Shown: positions 12,001 through 21,808, numbered from the stretch's first letter. The stretch is DNA of 64,000 bases from Brachypodium distachyon (GCF_000005505.3 NC_016132.3:5456001-5520000), one strand, 5' to 3'. The notes: a model not told the origin generated them from the letters alone. Numbers and translations are program-made.

Positions 12001-14320
12001 AGGGTCATGGTGACACAACTCTAGCCGAGATGACGGAGGCAAGGCCGGCATAGTTATATATGCCGGCATCGTAAAGTCAAACTAACACTAAGCCGGCATC
12101 CCAGGCGTATGCCGGCATGGCTATTTTGTCTTATGAGTTTGCAGGATAAGGACGAGTACCTTGATCTCGGCGATAGCTGTGATCTCTCAACGGTCTTATC
12201 CTGACCACGCGGTGCAAAGTAAAGCAGCGCCATCATCATCTCAGGAAAAGCGGTCAACGCCTACGTACCGATGCCAGGCGACTGCAGAGAGGAAGCACCG
12301 AAAGAGAATCTCTGACGGAAGCCGGCAGAGGATAGCGGTACTTTCTGCATGGTGCCAGGGAAAAGTAAAGTTGTCTTGTCCCCTACGGTGCCACCCGGAG
12401 GGAACCAAGCCGCGTGCCCGGCGGGGCCCAAAGAAGATGACGTTAGACTCAGCCCACATGTCAGTGTGACATGAGCAGCCTATAAATAGAACCTTACCCC
12501 TCTATAGAAAGAGAGGGTGCACTTAGACATATAGGGTTTCTCCTCCTCCTCCTTCTTCAAGAATACAGCTCAAGGAGCGCCATTGTAGAGCTTCTCTATC
12601 TCGGCTAATACAACAAAGCAGGAGTAGGAGTCTTACCTCGGCAAGAGGGCTCCGAACCTGGGTAAATCCGTGTGTGCTTGTGCAACTTGTGCGTGTTTCT
12701 CTTCACGTCCTCCCTCCTCCGGATCCTCCATCGTCCATCGGCCCCAAGTTAAGCCATCCTATGGCATCTGCCGTGACACCACCACGACAATGCAACATTT
12801 GTGTTGACTTCGAAAGAGCCTAGGTCTTTGTGCCATCAATATTCCACAACTAAGCACCAACAATGACATACAAATCCATATGATATGTGGGTCAGGGTGG
12901 CATCAGTTCCTTAAAGCTTAGTTAACACTTGTGTCCATTGGCACAAGCATGTAAATGTTTGCCTTTTGAGCTCCTTCAATGCATTTTAATTCCCATGCAA
13001 GGTGGATGAATCGTAGACAAGAGCATTCTTTTTATAGTATCTGCATAATACTCATGCAAGGTATATGACTCATGGGCACGAACATACTATTTCTAAGCAT
13101 CCATACATTACATATGTGCATATACCATTGGGGAGGACACCAGGAAACAGATGATTAATTCTAAAGATACCTTGGAAACTACATTTTAGCTTGCATTTAG
13201 AATGTATTTCTGGTTGAAGTGAAGACTGAAGAATATACCATGAATGTAAGTACAAGATAAAGCATCCTAAGCAAGTTGATGATTGCTCATATGTCAAAAC
13301 AATACATCAGGTATAATACAGGGGAAGGTATGATGAGATGAAGTCCAGTGCTGTAATAAGTGGTTATGTATATGTAAAACCAGGGAAAGAAAATCAAGTC
13401 AGAAACCTTAAGATGGTCATGATGATGTATAATTTCAGTTTCTAGTTTAATAACTTTTGCATTTGCAGTTTCTCCTTCTATTGTCACCAATATCATCAAC
13501 CACAACTATGCAATCTGACATGCTTTGTGTCCCATATGTGCTTTGTTCAGCAAAAAAGCAAATTTAATCATTACTACTTCTATAATAAGTTTAAATATGA
13601 AGGGCAAGCTGAAAAATACCTACCATCAGTTCCGTTGCTCTTATTCCTTGGTCGATCACTTTCCATATCTTCTGTTTTCCCCTCTTTGGTTCTTGATAGA
13701 GCTTTCAATGATGCACCATGCTTGCCATCGTTCCCTTTTTCATGATCCCTATTCCTATCCTTCGCCATCTTATACTGCTGGTCCATACCATCTTCCTTCA
13801 GAGTGAACACTTGCTTGCTTGCGTTCGACTTCTCTGCCTCCTGCTCCTTCTCTCTCCCCTTCACTTGGTGATGCTCGCGAGCACTATGTTCCTCCAATAA
13901 TGCCTCTTTCTCTGACTTCCTTCTGCCAGCCTCATTGGACCTATCAGATTCATTAAGCTTCCCTCCAGACTTTCCCTTCACATCAGCGTCTGAATTCCTC
14001 GACTTCTTTGAATCATAGTAGCTAAGCCTCTCATCTTCCCCGCTGCCATTCCACCTATCATCCCCAGTGACAGCCTCTTCATCCCCTCTGCTCTTCCTCT
14101 TCCTCTGCCCCTCCACCGATGAACCAGATGCCTCGCCTGCATTCGGAAGCTTTGCCAGTGACGGGAACAGCCGTTTCTCGTGCTGATCCGAGCCCTTGGA
14201 GTCCCTAACGGATCCCTTCTTACCCTCCTGCTCCAGCGGCCGCTGGTCCTCGTCGGAGTCAGACCTATCCCGCTCATCACGCTCGTGCTTGCGGGACCTG
14301 CGTCGCGTGCTCCTCAGCAT
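1..14320 (-). CDS. SR-like, very charged nuclear protein (3' end outside window)
   Basis: Exons read on the minus strand are 14320-13620, 13540-13488, 1243-346 and 8-1, with the rest beyond the left edge. The phases close exactly: exon 1 leaves 2 nt, the 53-nt exon 2 is 1+51+1, and exon 3 begins with 2 nt and leaves 2 nt. Donors are AG|GTATTT, ATTG|GTGACA and GCAG|GTAATT; acceptors include CTATTAG and TTCACAG. About 553 residues are visible. Exon 1 begins MLRSTRRRSRKHERDERD and has a Ser/Asp/Glu/Lys-rich body with KRKSR-type nuclear signals. Exon 3 is dense in RDR, DRHRD, REERSRED and KYRD repeats, as in SR-related or CCCH-associated pre-mRNA processing proteins. No folded domain is seen in the visible part, so the role (RNA processing) is an inference. 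Exon 2 could start at 13524 instead, in the same frame. Intron 2 (1244-13487) contains a whole LTR retrotransposon. Confidence 0.72.
1244..2373 (-). other. Intron 2, 3' part, left of the retrotransposon
   Basis: AT-rich intron sequence with no coding signal. A short direct duplication of about 55 bp lies at 1489-1545 and 1551-1605 (shared core gatagtcagatagcc). The last five bases, ATGCA at 2369-2373, are the left target-site copy of the LTR element. Confidence 0.6.
2374..3192 (+). repeat. 5' LTR (819 bp)
   Basis: Starts TGTCGGGGGG and ends CACGACA. It contains a TATA box, TATAAATA at 2866-2873, in the expected U3 position, and a (CCT)n tract near 2928-2965 that is longer than in the 3' LTR. 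Short palindromes of the type TGCCGGCA (2455-2515) lie in U3. Confidence 0.95.
3193..3215 (+). promoter_or_regulatory. Primer-binding site of the LTR element
   Basis: GTTGGCGCCCACCGTGGGG directly follows the 5' LTR. The TGGCGCC start is the usual tRNA-primed form in plant gypsy elements; the primer tRNA was not identified. Confidence 0.75.
3216..5053 (+). pseudogene. gag region of the LTR element (broken)
   Basis: Three open stretches in different frames are gag pieces. One (to 3783) is a low-complexity leader. One around 3845-4117 has an LTGEALRQQQLRVKELL helix, typical of the gag N-terminal region of grass gypsy elements. The third, 4580-5053, is a retrotransposon gag core with PEDWLEDYV, ARIWLNNLPKGSINCW and FEKAFVSNF. 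Stops and frame changes separate them. No CCHC zinc knuckle or protease follows: the frame runs straight from the gag core into mid-RT, marking an internal deletion near 5050. Confidence 0.8.
5063..5740 (+). pseudogene. Reverse transcriptase remnant, Ty3/gypsy type
   Basis: Recognisable RT blocks are CIDYTSLNKACPKDPFPLP, FVDAYSGFHQI, TPFGAY, TMPFGLRNAGATYQR and VYVDNVVIKTK, followed by the thumb. The N-terminal part of RT is deleted. There is an in-frame TGA at about 5271 between GAY and YRTMPFG, and the catalytic YVDD motif reads YVDN (near 5376), so the second metal-binding Asp is lost. This copy should be catalytically dead. Confidence 0.9.
5740..6600 (+). pseudogene. Dual RNase H region of the LTR element
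   Basis: A degraded first RNase H follows RT (remnants of VISAVIVVERDENGKSVQRPVYYLSE, in pieces, with stops at about 5840, 5931 and 6075). A second, archaeal-type RNase H follows in one open frame: MHFDGSKMKSGLDAGIVL, AEYEALVHGLKMAKEIG, GDSDLVVQQ and NEAADTLSKLGS, which keep D, E, D and D at the expected places. A tandem second RNase H is the hallmark used to place the element in the Tat group. Confidence 0.82.
6836..7597 (+). pseudogene. Integrase remnant (zinc-binding and C-terminal parts only)
   Basis: The H2C2 zinc-binding module is visible (DIHQGECGHHACSRTLV, then CNGCQRYASK). It is followed within about 20 codons by the C-terminal integrase region (VIYQQHLRRYHSRKV, LLPPWEGPFIVSKALHSDSY). 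The intervening DD-E catalytic core is absent, so a second internal deletion removed it near 7220-7240. A TGA lies at about 7369. Confidence 0.82.
7598..8217 (+). other. Spacer between pol and the antisense ORF of the LTR element
   Basis: Non-coding retrotransposon sequence with repeated CTCGGGGACT-like motifs (for example near 7677 and 8078). No open frame of note was found. Confidence 0.5.
8218..11250 (-). CDS. Antisense spliced ORF of the LTR element (putative gypsy-type transposon protein)
   Basis: The minus strand holds a multi-exon frame. Blocks in order are about 11250-11101 (Arg/Asp-rich, DAEDPDPEDFMPIAHA), about 11020-10866 (basic tail NVKRKKTVARGRKPKP, a likely nuclear signal), a proline/glutamate-rich part near 10800-10100, coiled-coil exons at about 9500-9430, 9340-9290 and 9220-8930 (TRLAEQHREEITR, LESEVKKCKG), and a C-terminal exon ending at 8218 (SWYDGINLDVLQS, AKRKERAYSFIQYA). 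The C-terminal block resembles the plant proteins labelled putative gypsy-type transposon (Transposase_28-like). One stop (TAA) interrupts the coiled coil near 9031-9033. Exon limits other than the C-terminal one are approximate, and the function is unknown. Confidence 0.6.
9582..10035 (+). repeat. 64-bp tandem repeat, about six units plus a diverged copy
   Basis: Unit starts are at 9582, 9646, 9710, 9774, 9838 and 9902, exactly 64 bp apart. The core GCTTCAGGCCGACTATTCTA is followed by a CCGGAATCTCGGGGAATAAG-like segment and TTTGAAGCTTCTAAA. A seventh, shifted and diverged copy starts near 9999. The array sits in an intron-like gap of the antisense ORF. Confidence 0.92.
11251..11978 (+). other. 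3' untranslated part and polypurine tract of the LTR element
   Basis: No coding sequence is evident. The stretch ends with TTCGGGGACTAG directly before the 3' LTR; the G-rich run is the probable second-strand primer. It also lies upstream of the antisense ORF and may hold that ORF's promoter. Confidence 0.55.
11979..12789 (+). repeat. 3' LTR (811 bp)
   Basis: Matches the 5' LTR along its whole length, with the same ends and a TATA box TATAAATA at 12481-12488. It is shorter in the (CCT)n tract (near 12538-12558) and has a small insertion near 12160-12180. Most substitutions against the 5' LTR are C/T or G/A. Confidence 0.95.
12795..13487 (-). other. Intron 2, 5' part, right of the retrotransposon
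   Basis: AT-rich intron with no coding signal. The right target copy ATGCA is at 12790-12794. Confidence 0.55.
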
Positions 14321-14847
14321 CCTGGATTTCGAACCTCAATCCCACGGCCAAAGGTGCTCCAAATCGAACCCTCGGCCCTAAATCCTCGCCAGAATCCTGG
14401 AAACTCCAAAGCAAGTGAATCCAAGCAGACCGGATACAAATCTACCAGAACCCCTCGCCTCGCAGCATAAACCGCTTCAGAATACTTCCAAAAATATATA
14501 AACAGATGCAAATACTTCGCAGGACGCTGCACGGGATTCACCGGGGCTCGACTCCGACGACGCGGCGGCGCAGATCAGCAACGAGTAGTGGGAGAAAGCG
14601 AACTACAAGTAGGACTCGGATGTAGGCGGCGGAAGAAGACTTGCACGAATCAAATCGGGATCGAACGGGATGTAGTAGGAGCAGCAGCCGGGGTAGGCGA
14701 GAAAGGGATTGGGAATTGGAGGGGGGGAACGTGCGGGCGGAGGCAGGGGAGACGCGATCGCGGATTTTTGGTGGATTTAATCAATTTTCTCCAGAGTTTT
14801 TGTTTCCGTTTCCGCCGTGGCGTCACGCCAACGTGGCCAGCGGTTAA
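14321..14847 (-). promoter_or_regulatory. 5' UTR and promoter region of the SR-like gene
   Basis: GC-rich sequence just upstream of the ATG at 14320-14318. No convincing TATA box was seen, which is common for housekeeping plant promoters. The exact transcription start was not determined. Confidence 0.4.
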
Positions 14848-15183
14848 GGGCGTGCATAACCGGATGACGTCAGTCTTCTCTTAGGGATACCATATAAGAT
14901 AAAATCTGACGTAAAAGAGAGAGAAATGAAAAAAAGTCATAAACCTTCTCTTGATTAAGAGATAATCTCTTCACAAGAATAATAAAGCAAAGATAAGACA
15001 AATTTACCATTATACCAGATTTCAGCTTTTCTTAGCATTTATTTAGTTAATTTTATTCATCTAAACATTAATTCTAAGATAGAACACTAAGAGATAACCC
15101 ATTATACAACATGTTTTGTTGTCTTTTCTAATTGACGTGGAATGCCTAAGATAAGACAGTCTTATCAACCATTGCACATGCTC
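14848..15183. mobile_element. Tourist-like (PIF/Harbinger) MITE, 336 bp
   Basis: Flanked by TAA on both sides (14845-14847 and 15184-15186). The ends are imperfect inverted repeats: GGGCGTGCATAACCGG on the left, and GAGCATGTGCAATGG read from the right. The interior is AT-rich with AAGATAAGAC-type motifs near both ends. A TAA duplication with G-rich termini is typical of Tourist elements. Confidence 0.65.
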
Positions 15184-15671
15184 TAATACGAGCGCGGTTC
15201 AGGACGGTTTGTACACTTCCACGTCCGACTATTTTGTTTGGTTTTAATTCTCTCTCTCTTTTTAACTGCTGGCTATTCGGGCAGTTGCTTCTTGGTTTGG
15301 TATATCGGTTTGGGATACATGTCCATTTCCGCATGAGAAACTGAAGCCAAAACACCTTTCACATATTTTGAAAATCCCATGCATTGGTTTGTCCCAGATA
15401 CTTTGTGGAGATTATAAAACTAGTTGGCTACATTCCATGCGTCCAAATAGAGGATACATTTCTATTACGGAGTCTTAACAAGAATAGCAAATAACAAGAA
15501 TAGCAAACATGAAATAATTGGCACTTAATCACTGTTTATCAGATAACAAAAAACTATTTCCATGCTAAACTTTTAGATCACAACAAGATGCTAATCATCG
15601 GCATATTCTTATGAAAAGTAAGCGATTTTTTTTCTGAAAAAAACTTTTCTTATTTACATGAAAAAACAATA
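15184..15671. other. Intergenic spacer
   Basis: AT-rich sequence with no gene, RNA or repeat structure that I can support. Confidence 0.4.
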
Positions 15672-15784
15672 CTTCCTCCGACCGGTATTACTTGTCTCAA
15701 ATTTGCCCAAATACGGATGTATCTATGTGTAAAAAGTGTCTAGATACATGTAATATTTTGACAAGTAATTCCGGTCGGAGGGAG
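15672..15784. mobile_element. Stowaway MITE
   Basis: TA at both flanks. CTTCCTCCGACCGGTATTAC faces GTAATTCCGGTCGGAGGGAG as inverted ends; the two arms fold into a near-complete hairpin. Confidence 0.9.
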
Positions 15785-15819
15785 TAGCATCTTTTTAAAA
15801 AGTGATGGGATATCTCATA

Positions 15820-15900
15820 TTCACTCTGTCCGGAAAATAAGTGACTTGAATTTGTATAGAATTCCGGACGGAGGGGTCACTTATTTCCGGACGGTGGGAG
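15820..15900. mobile_element. Stowaway MITE, diverged
   Basis: Inverted arms TCACTCTGTCCGGAAAATAA and TTATTTCCGGACGGTGGGAG with TA flanks. The AAGTGAC core is shared with the copy at 49414-49493. Confidence 0.8.
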
Positions 15901-15988
15901 TAGATGTTTTTAGGTCAGGTGATATCTCATAATCATTCGGTGTTTTCTTCGAGTAACTATTACTAAGGAGATAAGTGTTTCATTGTAT

Positions 15989-16195
15989 GTCATGTTCGTT
16001 AGGTTTAAATGTAACTTTTGACTTTCGGCTTATAAGCCAGAAAACATCTATTTAGGTGTTTTTGGTTCTGACTTTTGTATTGATATTTCTAGGTGATGGT
16101 ATAAGCGCTGAAATCACCTAAATAGATATTTTTGTGGTTTATAAGTCAAAAGTCAAAAACCACATTTAAACCTAACCAAACATGACCTTAGTCTC
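15989..16195. mobile_element. Probable DNA-transposon MITE with long inverted ends
   Basis: Left end GTCATGTTCGTTAGGTTTAA and right end TTAAACCTAACCAAACATGAC pair over about 45 bp, extending through TTTGACTT and TTATAAGCC. A second internal match is ATCTATTTAGGTG with CACCTAAATAGAT. No clear target duplication was seen, so the superfamily is not assigned. Confidence 0.6.
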
Positions 16196-16579
16196 AATCC
16201 TCTAGTTGGTATCCAATGAGAATTAAGTGTATGAATTCGAGAGTTAAAGAGTATGTTTTTTTGCCATGTTTGGTTAGTGGAAATTCACAAAGGAGTAGCT
16301 AAGAATGATAACATCAAGGCTCTCTATGAAATTTCTTCTTAATTCCAACCTTTTGTCAAGATGATGAATGTTAGGCTCACAACTTCATTAACTAATCTCT
16401 CATAAATGTTTATCCCTGCTGGTCTGACTTTTTTTTTACCAAACAAGTAGCTTTATATCATGAGGTGTCGAGTTTTATAAATTCCTATTTTACGCTCTGT
16501 CTTGCACTCGTAATGCCAGAGGGGCGCACGACCTCCAACTTTTGCGCATCAGAGCATTTTTAGCAAATCATATATGGTA
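16196..16579. other. Intergenic spacer
   Basis: No gene or structured repeat recognised. Confidence 0.4.
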
Positions 16580-16793
16580 CTCCCTCCGTCATAATATGTG
16601 AGGCACGTGCGCAACCCAAGATTACAAATTTAACTAGGAAAATATAAATTATATTTCATAAAAACTATATCATTAGATTCGTAATCAAATGAACTTTCTA
16701 ATGATATATTTTTTACGTCATATAATTTATATTTTGGTAGTTAAATTGACGATCTTGTGACGCATGCGTGCCTCATATAGTGAGACTGGGGAG
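16580..16793. mobile_element. Stowaway-type MITE, long form
   Basis: Starts CTCCCTCCGTCATAATATG after TA and ends TGAGACTGGGGAG before TA. The arms include GTGAGGCACG, facing GCGTGCCTCA, and the AT-rich interior is also largely self-complementary. Confidence 0.82.
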
Positions 16794-17145
16794 TAAAATT
16801 GTGCTATGATATTGCAAAAATTGAGGATGCACAACGGTGGCTTTTTTTTATGGAAGCCCTGTTTTTTTTAAAGATTTCAGTAAAAATGAGGTATTTGCTC
16901 GGATGTTTTTCACCCAGGCTTGACCTGTAACTCTCGATCCACACCAGGCTCTGACCTATGCTTTTTTCTTTTTTTGCCAGAGATGCTTTCGTTACTTTAA
17001 CACTTTGCTTTTTCTTCTTAGCCTTTGAGATCTCGAGGGGCCAAACGGACGGCCTAGATGTCATGTAAAGCACCCCTGTCTTCTCCAATTCGGTCGGAAG
17101 CTGATCTCCAAAAGTAAAACAGAAAAACCGATCGAAGCAGCAATA

Positions 17146-20100
17146 ATGGACGCCCTCGCCCGCCTCCACCGCTCGCTCGCCGGCGGCGACGACGAAGAAC
17201 AGCCCGGGGAAGACATCCTCGGGGACACCGAGGGTCTCTGCTCTCTATCCCCTCTCCAGGTCAAACAGAACCCTCGAATTACCCTCGGAGGCAGCAGCTA
17301 TTTCTTGGTCCATGTCGATCTGATCTGTCCTTCTCGTTTTGCCTGCCTCAGCGGGTCTACGGCTTCGCGGCATGCTTGGTTGCTGGACTCGCCCTCATGA
17401 TGCTGGTACGCTGCTTAAGTTCCCTCCTATGATTCCTCTTCCGTACGTTGCTTGGGGTAGTTCCGTAGTTGCTAGTGGTCTGCAGGTGAATAATTAGCCA
17501 TGTAGGTGACGCTGATGCTATTTTCAGCAAATGGATCATATGCATTAAGTGATCAAGAAAATATCGTTCTCGGCAACAGGTGATTCTATCCCAAATATCA
17601 AATTGAAAAAACTCAGTTAACAGTTGACATTAAGGCTTAGCAAGATTAGTTTGAAGTATTGGTTCATTAGAGTAAATGCTTCTTTCAGCAATAAGAACTT
17701 AAGTTGGCCAAAGCAGTGATCTCGTTATTAGATCTGCTATCTGCAAGAAGCTGATGCTTATTTATTCTGTCAGTGCTAGAGAATTGATGTCTTGTTTCCT
17801 CTTAGTTGCATCTTAGGTCTTCAATGTCATGCCAATACGAATTTTGTTCTGGTTTAATCCTGGATAAACGAGACAACTATTAGTTGACCTGATTTCATTA
17901 GAGTGCAGAGATTATATCAATTGGAACTAGGGAGTTAGGACTATATGCTCTAGTTTATAATACTCCTACAACTTACTGGTAATTGCAAGCTGTTTAACTA
18001 GCTGCAGCAAACATGCCCGGCTGTAAATTCTCATGTAATACATTACTTACGTTTTGATTTTTTTGTGCAGTCGCTTCTTGTTTTTGCCAGACCTATCAAA
18101 TTTGCAGTCATGTTTACATTTGGAAACATAATGGCAGTTGGGAGGTGATTACACAAATTTGCACTCTCATCCCATTGCTTTTCAGATTACATTTATGCTA
18201 TTCCCTATATCTGTCTTGCTGTTTTAAAACCATAGTAAATTTTGCAACGTGAATCCTATGATTGTATCAAATGCCAGTTTGATATATATGCTTAGCTCTT
18301 GCATTAGCTCCATCGACGTTCTTCCTTGAATATTTGCCATATGTTGATTTTCAAGCTTTGTTTGGCAGCACAGTCTTCGTGATGGGGCCAAATCAACAAT
18401 TGAGGATGATGCTTGACCCTGTTCGTGTCTATGCAACAGCTATTTATGTTGGATGTGTTGTTTTTGCTCTAATTTTTGCTCTTTTGGTTAGTGATCTCTG
18501 AACTATTTGTTTATTTTATGGTCGTATTCTTGTAAAGAATTCATTTGGTTGAATGGACAACTATCCAAATCCCGACAGATAACCATGTGTTTCTGAATGT
18601 AATTTATGTGCAGGTTCATGACAAGTTGCTAACATTGATTGCAATCATATGTGAGATCTGCGCCCTCTTTTGGTAAGCTTCCCTTCCTCCTTGTGACTTG
18701 CTTTTTTAAAAACCTCCTCGTGACTTGTTAATCATTACTCCCTCCGATCCATAAAAAGTGCCGCCCATTTTGTACTAAGTTAGTACAAATTTTGTACTAA
18801 GTGGGCGACACTTTTTATGGATCGGAGGGAGTAAAAAAGAACACATTGTAATACCGACACCACTTTGCAACTACTTAATTGAGGTATGCTTTAAACAGGA
18901 ACATATATCTTGGCATCTTGCTGTGTTTTTGCATATAAGAAAAGTAAATGGAACTTGTATTTTGGTACTTATTACTGTGTTAAAGGAGGCAACAGCTAGA
19001 ATGGGATTGTGCTTCATGTATTAGGATGATCCCTGGACCTGCCAATATTTATCTCATTTACTTTTCTGTGTCTCGTGAAAAACGCCAGCATATAACATGG
19101 AACCAGTTAATTATCTCCAAGGGCGGACCCAGTTAATTATCTGCTGCCCTTTGTTCCTGTAATCTATCTTGTACTGAATCTGTGTTTACAGGACAATTAG
19201 CAAAACTGAGATCAGCTTACATTATATAAATTTGTTATGCCCTCTTGCATATTTGCAGGAATAGATTTCAGGTTTTCCTCCAGGTGTCGTTTGTGTCATG
19301 TATCCCTTTGACCGAATCATTTAAATCATTATATAAGCATAGCATGTTCCGTTCCAGCCATGTCAAATGTCGACAAAGCAAATAAGCAATACCTGGAATT
19401 CCAAATAGAGGAAGACCTCTAGCTTGCTTATTATTTGAGGTTTGAGTGGTGGGTGCACAAACACACCGGTGGATAATATGCAATTCACCCAATCCTTCAA
19501 TGCCTTCTGTTAGTCTGTTGTACAGCGGGTTTTGACCTTCTATCTTTTTGGTGATGTTCTTTCAAGTACAATATACAAGTATACAAAAGAGCACATGAGT
19601 AAAGTGACCAAACAGAAATTCTAGATTAGTAGCGTGAGTGGTCATAGCATCACCTCTGTGGAAATGGTTCTGCACATGTCTCTCAAATAGGACAGCTTCA
19701 TTTTCTAAAGTGTCATGTGCGTCCTCAAGGCTTTAGAAACTGCTGTGTGCAACGGTCCAGACAGCAGCCAAGAGTGAGCAGTCAGTGCTAAACTGGTGCT
19801 GGGAGTAGGAACTAATAAGTAATGCTGCAAAGATACCAAAGCAAAAATAGAACTAAAGTTTCCATTTAAATTGGGCTGTATGATTGGAAGTAGGGGTGTT
19901 CATCAACAGGTTGACCTCAACCCCGTGGGAACCGGCAACCAGCAAACTAGTTCATTTGCCTTCACTAATCATCACCAGAGCAACCAAGCTACTAACAAAT
20001 TTTTGAACTACTGGTTTTCGCAGGTTGAACTCAACCTGTTTTTGAACACCCCTAACTGGAAACGCTTTCGTTGCTGAACCACGTCATGTAGTTCTCTTCT

Positions 20101-20697
20101 GCATACCAAGTAATCAATGGTAATTCTAAATAGCCATCTAGTCTCGGAAACATAACCTGGAAGGCTGTAGCCTGTCGGAACTGTTGTTGTAAACTTGTAA
20201 TGAGGTTGTGGCAGCAACATACACTCTGATGGTGTATCTTAGCATGTAACAAAGAAAAAATGGGATTAGTGTATTCTATATTTTGAACATAGAACTTCAT
20301 TGGAGTGGACCATGCGAACTTGGATATGAGTTAAACATTCATAGGCAGAATTTAACTTCTTTTCTTCCGATGTCTCCAAAATTTAACAGTGTATAACATG
20401 CAGCAGGACTAGACTCAGAGACTATAAGATCTCCCTCCCAGGAAACATTGTGCTGATTGTAGCTTTAGTTGCTTCCTCGTTCAGTCAAATAGAATCTCCA
20501 CCCCAGGAAACAATGTGCTGATTTTATCTTTATTTCCTAATGTTTCCACCCCATTCAATCAACTGCCGTGCTAGATGTATCTGACTATGCCGCCATAATC
20601 TGTTTTCTTCCACCTCAGGTACAGCTTGAGCTACATCCCTTTCGCTCGACGAGTGGTTTCAGACCTGATGGTGAAGCTCTGCGACACCGAACTATGA
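17146..20697 (+). CDS. SFT2-family vesicle transport protein
   Basis: Six exons: 17146-17259, 17352-17405, 18071-18144, 18369-18486, 18614-18672 and 20619-20697. All junctions are GT-AG and the phases close, giving 165 residues, the normal size for the plant SFT2 family. The cytosolic N-terminus (about 38 residues, acidic, DDEEQPGEDILGD) is followed by four hydrophobic segments: RVYGFAACLVAGLALMML, FAVMFTFGNIMAVG, YVGCVVFALIFALL and LTLIAIICEICALFW. The family-typical MGPNQQLRMMLDPVR loop and the YSLSYIPFARR tail are both present. Yeast Sft2p acts with Got1p in fusion of endosome-derived vesicles with the Golgi, so a Golgi/TGN membrane location is expected. Intron 5 (about 1.95 kb) carries two MITEs. 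There is no sign of damage. Confidence 0.95.
18738..18831. mobile_element. Stowaway MITE in SFT2 intron 5
   Basis: TA-flanked. CTCCCTCCGATCCATAAAAA pairs with TTTTTATGGATCGGAGGGAG, an almost perfect hairpin with a short centre around TAGTACAAATTTTGTACTAA. Confidence 0.93.
19891..20054. mobile_element. hAT-like MITE in SFT2 intron 5
   Basis: The ends TAGGGGTGTTCATCAACAGG and, from the other side, TAGGGGTGTTCAAAAACAGG form roughly 30-bp terminal inverted repeats. Flanks ATTGGAAG (19883-19890) and ACTGGAAA (20055-20062) are an 8-bp duplication with two mismatches, as expected for hAT elements. The total length is 164 bp. Confidence 0.8.
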
Positions 20698-21448
20698 GCT
20701 TGCACCGGTCATTTTTAACATGCTTTGGTGCCTGAAATCAGGGATGCATCACCACCGCTCCAGCAAATGCAAGTCTTCCACTCATTTCCTTTCATCCTTT
20801 GTTGATGAACAGATCAATCTGTGTATCCTGTATAAATGGTGCACGAGGCTCTTTGTTTGTGCAGCTCACAACTCCTGAAATTCTTGATTCCATTGTACTC
20901 TTCTTTTAAACCAGATTCCATGTAAATTTGTTGCTGCAAAACTCAGCTGAACGGCACATTCATTTTGACACCTTTGCTTCCTCTGCACGAGTGTGTTTCT
21001 ATACATATCCCTAAAGTTTTTAAACATGTGTACATGTATTAATCGTGCACTATGTATTTCTCTTTTGCAGCAAAAATATCACTCTCTATTCAGGCGTGCG
21101 AATTCCAACAAAGATCACCGTCGGTGTATACTCTGTGTCCACTGGCGTCGTGTGGGGCACAATGGAGGGACGAGCAGGCCCACGCGTCAGCGAGTCTGTG
21201 CTGACAAGTCGAAGAAGTAACAAAACTACCCTTGCAGCACGGCAGCACCCAATTCAGTCCAGCTCAGCCGTGCTTCAAATCTTCCAACCATTTCAAATTT
21301 CGAAACCCGGCGGCCTATAAATGCATCCCTTCCTCCCCGCACGCAGCACACGCCACACCTTCCCTCCCACCGCTGCATGGGCAAAGCCATCTCTCTCCTG
21401 CGTCCACAGCAACCACATACAGAGGGGGAGAGCGAGAGGAGGGAGGGG
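20698..21448 (+). promoter_or_regulatory. SFT2 3' UTR and F-box gene promoter
   Basis: The first part is AT-rich 3' flank. A TATA box, TATAAAT at 21316-21322, lies about 130 bp before the chosen F-box start. An in-frame ATG at 21377 lies close to the expected transcription start and could extend the protein by 24 residues, but its codons are low in family resemblance. Confidence 0.5.
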
Positions 21449-21777
21449 ATGGGGATGGAGCTGAGGAAGCGCCCGAGGCCGCGGCGCCTCGACCCGGACT
21501 TCGTCTCGTCCCCGCCGCCGACGCCGCCGAGGAAGCGCGCGCGGAAGCAGCCCGCGACGAAGAAGCTGCAGCAGGCGGCGGTGAAGGAGCCAGCGACCGC
21601 GAGGGAAGGGCCGAGGAGGATCAGGTGCGCGCGGGCGGGCATCGGGAGTCCGGTCGCTGGGCTTGAGCCTTCGAGGTGCTGCCAGCATGCGGCGCCGAGG
21701 TCGCGCTCCTCCTTCATCGTTCGCTCTCGCGTCCCCTTCAACTGGTAAGCTGTTCCCTGTGTTCTCTCTCTCTCGCT

Positions 21778-21808
<31 letters not shown>

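Larger units (their letters stand above)
2374..12789 (+). mobile_element. Ty3/gypsy LTR retrotransposon, Tat-like lineage, complete but defective
   Basis: A 10,416-bp element with 5-bp target duplications ATGCA at 2369-2373 and 12790-12794. LTRs begin TGTCGGGG and end CACGACA. The order is 5' LTR, primer-binding site, gag remnants, RT, two RNase H regions, integrase remnant, antisense spliced ORF, 64-bp tandem repeats inside that ORF region, and 3' LTR. A second, archaeal-type RNase H, an antisense ORF between pol and the 3' LTR, and internal tandem repeats are known traits of the Tat group (Grande, Retand, RIRE2). Protease and the integrase catalytic core are missing and pol has stops, so it cannot be autonomous. 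By eye the LTRs differ at about 18-20 positions plus two length changes, suggesting an insertion near one million years old at the usual grass rate. Confidence 0.93.

Noticed and set aside
13382..13505. A longer alternative exon in a different frame (IEGETANAKVIKLE...) at 13500-13400
   Set aside because: It has an upstream in-frame stop, and its phases do not fit exon 1 or exon 3, while the 53-nt exon does.
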